From Limosilactobacillus reuteri (GTDB taxonomy: Bacteria > Bacillota > Bacilli > Lactobacillales > Lactobacillaceae): a stretch of 64,000 nucleotides of DNA. How positions within the stretch are numbered: the first letter of the stretch is position 1; the number at the start of each line of letters is the position of its first letter. The stretch is from NCBI RefSeq assembly GCF_020784725.1, contig NZ_JAJGTZ010000030.1, positions 124,001 through 188,000 of the forward strand. The letters are read 5' to 3'. Below the pieces are notes generated by a model. It was not told the DNA's origin. It saw nothing but the letters and a program-made list of their open reading frames with translations, and ran no database searches. Positions 53,001 through 59,449 of this stretch are shown here, piece by piece. The translations under genes and the position numbers were made by a program.

Positions 53001-54567
53001 GGTTATCAACGTGTTCAATGCTATCTCCTGTTCCTTTATTAAAACTTCCGAGATTAGTGGAATAGGTATCTGGATCATTAATATCCTCACTACCCGTATC
53101 CGGCACATCGGGATCAAAAGTATGCCAATTATCTATCTGTTTTACTGGTTCGCCTTCAAATAAAACAGTACCACTTGGTTGCACCTTGGTGGCACTCCCA
53201 TAATTGTTTAAATTGCCATCTTTATCGGTAATTAAGCCTAAAGCCAAATCAACATATCGGCCATAAATAGTATCATAGATTACTTTATTTTGATCTTTAG
53301 TTGTTTTTAAATCATCAGGCACAAGTCGTGTTTCAAAGCTATTAGTATCACTAATTTTTGTAGATGGGCCAGTTGTTGATGGTAAATTACTAAATTGAGG
53401 AACCCGTGAATTGTCAATCAAATGTGTAAGAGAAGTTTGAGTGCTATTATATTTCCCATCATTATAATACCCGTTCTTAGTGATCGAATCTGCAGCAGTA
53501 GCATTCTTATCATTTTGATTATAATAATACTTAAATTCAACAGTTCGCTTCAACTCGGTCCAGTGATAGACATTCACAACCGAAAGTTGGTGATTAACAT
53601 AGATATTATAAGTCTTACCGTCTTCAATCGGATCATCTAGATTAATAACTTGTTCATCTTGATCGGCTAATTTATAACCGGCCAATGCAAAATTAGCCTT
53701 CTTATAATCAAACCATTTATTATAATCATCAACTAGTTTAACACTTTGATCTTTAGTATATGTCGCTGTTGTCTCATCTCGGAAATGATATCCGCCTAAA
53801 TCACCATCCGTAAAATCCCCATAAATCACAGGTGAGACTCCAATTGCAGTAGGAAGACCATCTTTATCAGGAACAATTGCAGTACCTTGGTCTTTATAAG
53901 CTAATTGCTTTTGGGTATCCGCATCAATTTGCGCCTGAATTGCATCTTTAATTGATAAGCCATCTGTAAATTTTCCAGTGTAGGGGAATGCTACTCCATT
54001 ACCTTTATTTACATCAGGTGTCTTTGGATCATTAGCTTTATAATCATAAATATTAAGAATTGCCGTAACTTGTTTGGTAGGTTCAGCAGCTTTAGATTCT
54101 TTAAGAGCAGAAGCCACTACTGGTTGTGCAGACTGAAGATTCAAAGTAGTAGTTTCTTTAGAATCTTGAGCACTCTTATTAGTAGTTGCAGTTACGTTAT
54201 TAGATTGATCTTTTTGAACTTGATTACTTTCTTGAGTTGAAGCAATTTTATCTTCAGTAGAATCTTTTGAAGTTTGAGTATCATCTACATTGCTTTCAGA
54301 AGTCTTATTTGCTTCAAAATTCACATTATCTTGAGCAGTATGATTGCTTGTAGTTACTTGCTTGTCTTGATTATCTGCATCGCTTGCATTAATAGTCGCA
54401 ATGCTATTGTCATTTACATTACTATCGGCGTGTGCTACGGTACCCCCGACCATAAATGTCGTTCCTAATAAGACCGACGCAACACCAACACTGAGTTTGC
54501 GTAAACCAAATCGTTGCCGTTGTCGTTCCATTTTGCGTACATATTCTTGTGCATTATTTTTAGACAT
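50074..54567 (-). CDS. LPxTG-anchored mucus-binding-type adhesin with Pro-Thr-Gln repeat stalk
   Basis: 1497 residues. YSIRK-type signal (RFGLRKLSVGVASVLLG), cut after about residue 47 (AHA). Residues about 48-170 are Ser/Thr/Asn/Gln-rich. An N-terminal binding region (about 170-520) is followed by mucin-binding MucBP/Mub-B2-like modules, recognisable from repeated RTIHYVANTKDG, RTIFYKANTTDG and YNIHYIDVNG starts (about 530-1215). A stalk of about 47 tetrapeptides (QPTE, QPTS, QPTA, QPTV) runs to about residue 1410. The LPQTG sortase signal is at 1463-1467, then a hydrophobic helix and KKRKD. Probably binds mucus or host glycoproteins. Confidence 0.93.
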   Translation of the reverse strand: MSKNNAQEYVRKMERQRQRFGLRKLSVGVASVLLGTTFMVGGTVAHADSNVNDNSIATINASDADNQDKQVTTSNHTAQDNVNFEANKTSESNVDDTQTSKDSTEDKIASTQESNQVQKDQSNNVTATTNKSAQDSKETTTLNLQSAQPVVASALKESKAAEPTKQVTAILNIYDYKANDPKTPDVNKGNGVAFPYTGKFTDGLSIKDAIQAQIDADTQKQLAYKDQGTAIVPDKDGLPTAIGVSPVIYGDFTDGDLGGYHFRDETTATYTKDQSVKLVDDYNKWFDYKKANFALAGYKLADQDEQVINLDDPIEDGKTYNIYVNHQLSVVNVYHWTELKRTVEFKYYYNQNDKNATAADSITKNGYYNDGKYNSTQTSLTHLIDNSRVPQFSNLPSTTGPSTKISDTNSFETRLVPDDLKTTKDQNKVIYDTIYGRYVDLALGLITDKDGNLNNYGSATKVQPSGTVLFEGEPVKQIDNWHTFDPDVPDTGSEDINDPDTYSTNLGSFNKGTGDSIEHVDNPATTTIYYYHDQPVDITFEDVTNGDANASILSNFTASKQLRVDLNSEYIPGKPHTTPKDKKNNKNQKYETYSYQAQDNTYDTNAINVDPSGTLKSSKSLNYADVLKAYTDNGYALVSSDPDDLTYELEDVYDNNRNLQHKKRVVKLVHRAVAHTDTKTATRTIHYVANTKDGKQLQDDTTQNVTLTSSTYYTDAVTGNRVNAKQDANGDWIVDTANTDPVPAITWTVNADKSTGLTTDNKNFAAITTPETITLDAAEAAKRGTDGGEWYLVSSDKNGEVSYGDPTSDTWKSDTPNKIADGYLVYKQKAQYNIHYIDVNGVEDKTTYAPTDGHELTDRLVQNVGEGKRIFVGDTPDATSKLWSPADYEKAGYVLVGLSDNAKGDLLGKQTLTHGVQDQYVYLKHAVKTITPNTPVDEVPKNPEGNPIVDPSDLHKEFHRTIFYKANTTDGQTLMGQTDQKTEFNGTIAYDVVTGQTTTPETIKDANGKNVQVATTKAGKIEWNHETQTMDGVRRQYITLNKGDKYATSDDMVGTWHWISGTANEITLKPTSDNPEDLVLVYEKNKGESGPDEDHDLPKVDVKVETKTFTRTVVYRGTKDGGVHFESVNGSPDGKNTYKQTTTFTRNIFSTTDKDGKVTILETDPWTAKDATFGEVISKTPGEVGYDEVDIKAVNARTIDPDKDNPNLGTITVTYRATPAQPTSQPSEQPTAQPTEQPTSQPTAQPTSQPTAQPTEQPTSQPTEQPTEQPTSQPTAQPTVQPTEQPTSQPSEQPTAQPTEQPTEQPTEQPTSQPTAQPTVQPTEQPTSQPTVQPSEQPTSQPTEQPTSQPTEQPTSQPTAQPTVQPTEQPTSQPTVQPTVQPTEQPTTQSTVQPTERPSEQPTSQPTEQPAIESNTQLPGEQKNEEPQPMTTQVTTKKGETSIVEPTKSSSTQPTTKQGTQQLPQTGNQKSSSLIGLGFAGLLSALGLTKVNKKRKD
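50339..50907 (-). repeat. 12-bp tandem repeats encoding the adhesin stalk
   Basis: About 47 in-frame units of 12 bases code for Gln-Pro-Thr-X with X = Glu, Ser, Ala or Val. Longer blocks, such as TSQPTAQPTVQPTEQP, recur, which points to slippage or recombination of higher-order units. Unit length is a multiple of three, so length changes keep the frame. Confidence 0.95.
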
Positions 54568-54622
54568 TCAATATCCCCCCATATATTTGTACGTCATAAC
54601 TTATAATTTATTTTTCGAAAAC

Positions 54623-54631
54623 ATTCTAGCA
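54623..54631 (-). promoter_or_regulatory. Adhesin gene extended -10
   Basis: TGCTAGAAT on the minus strand fits an extended -10 (TGnTATAAT-like), with only a weak -35 in the AT-rich DNA before it. Confidence 0.45.
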
Positions 54632-54742
54632 CATATTTATCGAATCATAAACACAAAATTATCATTCTATTTATGGCGGAATCACTTTTAAATATACTTT
54701 TTCACTTGAGATTGCTATAAAGAAATCGATTTCTCACCCCAG

Positions 54743-54792
54743 CAAAAAAATACTAGTCAGCAAGTATTCGTCTACTTACTGACTAGTATTTT
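54743..54792 (-). terminator. trmB terminator
   Basis: On the minus strand AAAATACTAGTCAGTAAGTA pairs with TACTTGCTGACTAGTATTTT, followed by TTTGC. The stop codon is at the edge of the stem. Confidence 0.9.
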
Positions 54793-55432
54793 ACTTAAAA
54801 TTAGCAATTAGCTTATAGATTGGTTGGCCTTTCGCCGCAAATTTTTGCTCATATTCTGTCTCAATGTTATGTTCATTTTCTTCGCTGTGGTGCAGGTCTA
54901 ACCAGACACCATCAAAGATCATCCCATAGTTATTCATGCTTTCCAAGGAGAATTCAAAGAGACCCATGTTATCAGTCTTCAATTCAATTGCCCCTTGATC
55001 TTGGAGGATCTGCTGATAGGTTGCTAAGAAGGTCTTGTAGGTCAACCGCCGTTTAGCATGGCGTTTCTTCGGCCATGGATCAGAGAAGTTAAGGTACATC
55101 TTTGCAACTTCCCCATCTTCAAAGTATTCTTGCAAGTCTTCCCCATCCCCACAAATTAATTGCAAGTTTGGCAAGTCTTCCTCGAGCGCTTTTTTAAGGG
55201 CGATTGCCGCAACGGTCCGCTGAATCTCCAGACCGATAAAGTTGATTTCTGGATGAGCCTTCGCCATGCCAATGATAAATTGCCCTTTTCCCATCCCCAC
55301 TTCTAAGTGAAGGGGTTGTTCTTTGGCAAACCGTGATTGCCACTTACCCTTAAATTGAGTAGCATCATCAATCATTAGTTCGGGATGGGCAGCAATTAAT
55401 GGATCAGCCCACTTTTTATGTTTAACACGCAT
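54791..55432 (-). CDS. trmB: tRNA (guanine-N7)-methyltransferase
   Basis: 213 residues. SAM motif [17 protein letters not shown], then [20 protein letters not shown], and the diagnostic [19 protein letters not shown]. It methylates G46 in the variable loop of tRNA. Twelve bases after ecsB on the same strand, so it ends the ecsA-ecsB-trmB unit. Confidence 0.97.
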   Translation of the reverse strand: MRVKHKKWADPLIAAHPELMIDDATQFKGKWQSRFAKEQPLHLEVGMGKGQFIIGMAKAHPEINFIGLEIQRTVAAIALKKALEEDLPNLQLICGDGEDLQEYFEDGEVAKMYLNFSDPWPKKRHAKRRLTYKTFLATYQQILQDQGAIELKTDNMGLFEFSLESMNNYGMIFDGVWLDLHHSEENEHNIETEYEQKFAAKGQPIYKLIANFK

Positions 55433-55444
55433 AAATTAAAATCC

Positions 55445-56647
55445 TCATTTCATTAGTTTTTTGACTCTGACGTTGAAGTAGAAGCGACTTAATAAGACCA
55501 CTTCCACTGCCGCAATAATAAGATTAATTACCATCTGGCCGACATTCAACTGCCAACCGATACTAGCAAGAGCGATCAGTAGTGCTTCAAGCGCCGTCAC
55601 CTTGGCTAATAGCTGCTTGAAGTCTACCTGTTGCTGGCTAGCAGGGATCGGATAGATATGGGTAAAGACATTCGATTCATACTGGTCATAGAGTGGCATC
55701 AGCTGGGTCGCGATCAGGTAAATAAAGAGCACGACCACCACGGTACTCAGCCAACCTGCTGGCAGTAAGAAGACAATCAACATTCCTAGCAGGGTCAACC
55801 GACTGACAATCCCGCTCACTTCGGTACTCCGGACAAATGCGCGGGCGTATAAGTAAGACCATGGTTGACCATCCTTGCTTAACCAGCGGATCAGGCCATC
55901 TGCCCACTTTCGCCGTTTAGTATTTCCTTGAACACTTGGCACATCAGTAAAGAGGTTAAAGAAACGGTAGACACTGTACATCCGGTCTTGTTCCGCCTTG
56001 ACGGCAATCCGCCAATTAACAGCGAGATCACGATAGTAGACAATTACTGCTAAGTACAAAAGCACCGCCACAACAAGACCGACATAGGGATTAACGAGCC
56101 ACATTGCGATTGAAGCGAGCAGCGGGTTTACCCAGTATTCTAGCCGAGTTCGCCACTGTTGATTACCCCAGCGCAAACTCAATGATTTACGAGCTACATG
56201 CATCCAATCGGCCTTATTAACAATGGCAACTAAAAAGATCGTCACAATCTCGGCACTGCTGAGCTTTTCTGTCGTTAACGCAAACGGCAAGGCAATAAAG
56301 GCACCGACCACCGTCATTATCTCCGCTAAGATTAAGCTATACCAGGTTGCCTGGTTAAGGTAACGATGGATTCCTTCAACTTGCGGCAAGAGAAAAATCG
56401 GGTCTGGCTTTTTGATCAGCGTTGCAAGGCGACCAATTTGGGCGATGACAGTAAACCAGCCGATCAAGATCAACCGGGTCCACCATTCATGCGGTCCCAA
56501 GGTTGGCAGCCATTGAGAATACCCATACGCTAAGGCTCCGAACAGGAAAAACAAGGCGATGACAAAGTGGTCATTGAAGACTAGTCGCCAGTAACGCAAG
56601 AGAAGCATGAAGTGTTGACTACGACGCTTGCTAAATAACTTATTCAT
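55445..56647 (-). CDS. ecsB: ABC transporter permease EcsB
   Basis: 400 residues from the ATG at 56647 (AAGGGTG before it), overlapping the ecsA end by eight bases. About eight to ten membrane spans in pairs. It starts MNKLFSKRRSQHFMLLLRYW, and the middle segment VYRFFNLFTDVPSV is typical of EcsB. In Bacillus and Staphylococcus EcsAB is needed for protein secretion and intramembrane proteolysis, possibly by exporting peptide fragments. Cargo unproven. Confidence 0.93.
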   Translation of the reverse strand: MNKLFSKRRSQHFMLLLRYWRLVFNDHFVIALFFLFGALAYGYSQWLPTLGPHEWWTRLILIGWFTVIAQIGRLATLIKKPDPIFLLPQVEGIHRYLNQATWYSLILAEIMTVVGAFIALPFALTTEKLSSAEIVTIFLVAIVNKADWMHVARKSLSLRWGNQQWRTRLEYWVNPLLASIAMWLVNPYVGLVVAVLLYLAVIVYYRDLAVNWRIAVKAEQDRMYSVYRFFNLFTDVPSVQGNTKRRKWADGLIRWLSKDGQPWSYLYARAFVRSTEVSGIVSRLTLLGMLIVFLLPAGWLSTVVVVLFIYLIATQLMPLYDQYESNVFTHIYPIPASQQQVDFKQLLAKVTALEALLIALASIGWQLNVGQMVINLIIAAVEVVLLSRFYFNVRVKKLMK

Positions 56648-57377
56648 CACGATCACCCTTTGCAAGATGTAAGTAAATCTCATCTAAGGATTCACCAGCA
56701 TGATCACCAGCGGCTCGTAATTCTTCTAAGGTTCCATGTGCCCGGACCTTTCCATCTGCCAATAAGACAAAGCGATCACAGTAACGTTGCGCTGTATCAA
56801 GGACGTGGGTCGACATTAAAACCGCGACCCCCTCCTTTTTCTTTTGCTCGATCAGGTCTAACAAATCATGAACAGCCAAGGGATCCAGCCCATAAAATGG
56901 TTCATCAATGATCAATAGCTTGGCCTTCGTCATAAAGGCGCAGCAGATCATTACCTTTTGCTTCATCCCTTTAGAAAAGTTAGCGGGGAACCAATCGAGT
57001 TTATTATCTAGCCGAAAAAGTTTTAGTAGCTTTGTCGCCCGTTGCCAAGCCTGGTCATGATCGAGTTCATAGGCCATGATTGTCAAATCAATGTGTTCAC
57101 GAAGCGTTAATTCATCGTAAAGAATGGGCGTTTCGGGAACATAGGCGATCTGCTTTTTATACTCTTCTGGCTTGGTTTGGATAGTAAGACCGTTAATCTT
57201 AATTGATCCCGAAAATGGTCGCAATAAGCCGATAACGTGATTTAGCGTTGTTGACTTTCCGGCACCGTTTAGACCGATCAGACCAACTAGCTCGCCTGGT
57301 TGCACATCAAAACTGACATCCTTTAGTACAGGAATCTGTGAATATCCACCAACAAGTTTATTTATCTCTAAAGCCAT
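56640..57377 (-). CDS. ecsA: ABC transporter ATP-binding protein EcsA
   Basis: 245 residues. Walker A GLNGAGKSTTL, Q-loop AYVPETP, signature FSKGMKQK (replacing LSGGQ), Walker B LLIIDEPFYGLDP and switch His in MSTHVLD. It powers EcsB. It is divergent from hit, a conserved arrangement; the shared gap holds an extended -10. Confidence 0.96.
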   Translation of the reverse strand: MALEINKLVGGYSQIPVLKDVSFDVQPGELVGLIGLNGAGKSTTLNHVIGLLRPFSGSIKINGLTIQTKPEEYKKQIAYVPETPILYDELTLREHIDLTIMAYELDHDQAWQRATKLLKLFRLDNKLDWFPANFSKGMKQKVMICCAFMTKAKLLIIDEPFYGLDPLAVHDLLDLIEQKKKEGVAVLMSTHVLDTAQRYCDRFVLLADGKVRAHGTLEELRAAGDHAGESLDEIYLHLAKGDRDE

Positions 57378-57417
57378 TATTCATCCCTTCTTATTGATTG
57401 CTTAGTCATATCTTTTT

Positions 57418-57426
57418 ATTATATCA
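57418..57426 (-). promoter_or_regulatory. ecsAB extended -10 promoter element
   Basis: TGATATAAT on the minus strand, a strong extended -10. The -35 is weak (TTTAGT at 18 bases). Confidence 0.6.
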
Positions 57427-57513
57427 TAGGTTATTTCTTCTACTAAATCATGCAAGAGCACGAATTTTTCGGTATACTTAGAATAAGTTTAATCTTCAAA
57501 AGGAGCGATTAAT

Positions 57514-57948
57514 ATGGACGATAATTGTATTTTCTGCAAAATCATTAACGGTGAGATTCCTAGCTACACAGTCTATGAAGATGATGTCGTAAAGGCTTTC
57601 CTTGATATTTCACAAGGGACACCTGGTCACACCCTGGTCATCCCGAAGAAACATGTTCCCGATTTATTTGCCTACGATGCTGAGCTCGCTGCCCAAGTAT
57701 TTGCTCGTATTCCAAAGATTGCGCGGGCAGTGAAGGCTTCTAACCCAGCCATTAAGGGAATGAACGTGGTTAACAACAATGGTGAGGTTGCTTACCAATC
57801 AGTCTTCCACTCCCACTTCCACTTGATTCCTCGGTACACTAGTGATGATGATTTTAAGATGATTTTTAAGGACAATTCTGGTAACTACAACGATGAAAAG
57901 TACAAAAAAATCCAACAATCAATCATCGATCAAATGAAAGAAGACTAG
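57514..57948 (+). CDS. hit: HIT family nucleotide hydrolase
   Basis: 144 residues. CIFCKIINGEIPSYTVYEDD at the N terminus and the catalytic HSHFHLIPRY (HxHxHxx). Members hydrolyse adenosine 5'-monophosphoramidate and similar compounds. The Cys pair in CIFC with later His may bind zinc, as in other Hit proteins. The next gene begins two bases after its stop. Confidence 0.96.
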   Translation: MDDNCIFCKIINGEIPSYTVYEDDVVKAFLDISQGTPGHTLVIPKKHVPDLFAYDAELAAQVFARIPKIARAVKASNPAIKGMNVVNNNGEVAYQSVFHSHFHLIPRYTSDDDFKMIFKDNSGNYNDEKYKKIQQSIIDQMKED

Positions 57949-57950
57949 TT

Positions 57951-58181
57951 ATGCAACGGCTAAAAGAAATTCAAGAAGAATTCAAACGGCTCAGCACCGA
58001 AGTTTCACAGTTGAAGAACAGCATCGATGAACTACAAGCTGCCATCCCAGGTGTGCAAAAGTTTATTAACGATGTTGAACGTGATGTTAAGAAGTGGAAG
58101 TTTAAGACTGAACCCCGGCTGAACCGTATTCAGATTATTCTGGATGTGCTCAAGATTGATTCAGATGAAAAGAAGAAGTAA
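57951..58181 (+). CDS. Small coiled-coil protein of unknown function
   Basis: 76 residues, no membrane span. Heptads are visible in LKEIQEEFKRLSTEVSQLKN and SIDELQAAIPGVQKFINDVE, followed by a basic stretch KKWKFKTEPRLNRIQII. It is coupled to hit (two-base gap). Bacillus has a small ORF (yhaH region) near hit, but I do not recognise a named family. It could be a structural or partner protein. The repeat element and terminator follow. Confidence 0.8.
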   Translation: MQRLKEIQEEFKRLSTEVSQLKNSIDELQAAIPGVQKFINDVERDVKKWKFKTEPRLNRIQIILDVLKIDSDEKKK

Positions 58182-58187
58182 AAAATA

Positions 58188-58341
58188 AGGAAGTGGAAAA
58201 TAACCTTCTCGACAAGGCGGTTGGCTAAGCTAGAACGATGGTTAGCACGGCACGGGCTGATTATCGTTCGTACTTAGACTCGAGCCTTGTGGCGACGCGA
58301 AGCTAGTGCCACGTTATCTTACTATTATTCGGTAAATGAGT
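58188..58341 (+). repeat. 3'-UTR repeat element, most complete copy
   Basis: ACAAGGC (58212-58218) pairs with GCCTTGT (58284-58290) around an inner hairpin GAACGAT/ATCGTTC (58233-58239 with 58263-58269). A further hairpin GTGGC...GCCAC follows at 58289-58312. Parts recur at 1.62, 10.74 and 21.76 kb. It is directly followed by a terminator. Confidence 0.6.
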
Positions 58342-58387
58342 AGAGGATGAGAAAAAACTTTTGTTTTTTCTCATCCTCTTATTTTTA
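58342..58387 (+). terminator. hit operon terminator
   Basis: AGAGGATGAGAAAAAA, loop, TTTTTTCTCATCCTCT, then TATTTTTAT. Confidence 0.9.
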
Positions 58388-58396
58388 TACCCTATT

Positions 58397-59335
58397 TTAC
58401 TTGTTTGAGCTAGCACTACTGCTGTTATTGCTGGAGCTGCTTGCAGTTGCGTTTGAGTTAAGGTAATCATCAAGAATATTCTTAACATCGTTTTCCTTGA
58501 TTGAAACGTTACCCTTCTTCAAGACATTTGAAACAACCTTCCGCATAAAGTTTTGGTTGTTCATGTTTTCTTGAACAATTTGGTTCTTCAAGTCATTGAT
58601 GTGTTGACTCTTCTTACCCTTAGCTGGGTGTTCGATCATGTAAATTACTTGGTAACCGTCATCAGTCTTGACTGGAGTCGTAGTATATTCACCAGTCTTC
58701 AACTTAAAGGCAGCCTTCTTGTAAGCGGAGTCAAGTTGGTTGTCAGTATTATCAAAGGCTGGAAGCTTACCACCGTTGTTCTTAGTTTGACTATCAGTTG
58801 ACTTGGACTTTGCAAGCTTCTTGAAAGTCTTGTACTTGTTGCTGGAGTCATTTAATTGGTTAATGATATCTTCAGCATCGGACTTACTACCAACAAGGAT
58901 CGTCGCGGTTTGAACTTTAGGTTGGTACTTGGTCCATTGCTTATTGATCTGCTTAGTAGTGATGTGGGAGTAGTGACGAGCAGCGGCAGTCAAGAGTAAG
59001 TTTGACCGAATTTGTTGCTTCAATGACTTTTCAGTTAAGTTTTGACTTTGAAGGTAAGCATTAAAGTCTGAACCGTACTCACTCTTGTAGGTATTGTATT
59101 GCGCATTAACTTGCTTATCACTGACTTCTTTACCGTATTGCTTCTCCAAGACCTTATCTAAGATCATTTGTTGAAGCACTTGCTTACCAGCACTGGTTTG
59201 CTTCATGCTGCTGTAGTATTCACTCTCAGTGATTTTACCACCGCTAGTAGTAGCGACTGCTTTATTTCCACAGGCAGCAAGCGGCATCATCAATGCGGCT
59301 CCTGCAATGATAGCAATTAACTTTTTGGATTTCAT
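58397..59335 (-). CDS. prsA: Foldase lipoprotein PrsA (parvulin-type)
   Basis: 312 residues. Lipoprotein signal with lipobox LAAC (Cys22), an N-terminal chaperone region, a PPIC parvulin domain (about 135-245, with [15 protein letters not shown] and [12 protein letters not shown]), then a C-terminal helix and a Ser/Asn/Ala-rich tail. It folds exported proteins outside the membrane. Single-gene unit with the promoter at 59387-59415. Confidence 0.96.
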   Translation of the reverse strand: MKSKKLIAIIAGAALMMPLAACGNKAVATTSGGKITESEYYSSMKQTSAGKQVLQQMILDKVLEKQYGKEVSDKQVNAQYNTYKSEYGSDFNAYLQSQNLTEKSLKQQIRSNLLLTAAARHYSHITTKQINKQWTKYQPKVQTATILVGSKSDAEDIINQLNDSSNKYKTFKKLAKSKSTDSQTKNNGGKLPAFDNTDNQLDSAYKKAAFKLKTGEYTTTPVKTDDGYQVIYMIEHPAKGKKSQHINDLKNQIVQENMNNQNFMRKVVSNVLKKGNVSIKENDVKNILDDYLNSNATASSSSNNSSSASSNK

Positions 59336-59386
59336 GTAAGAAACACATCCTTAAACAAAATATTTTTTCGATAACTTCACTCATCC

Positions 59387-59415
59387 AATATACCACACTT
59401 ATTTTTTCGTGCCAG
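59387..59415 (-). promoter_or_regulatory. prsA promoter
   Basis: CTGGCA (59410-59415), 17 bases, TATATT (59387-59392) with TGG before the -10 on the minus strand. Confidence 0.65.
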
Positions 59416-59449
59416 TCTCCTAAATAAATGTTTATACCATCTTCATAAT

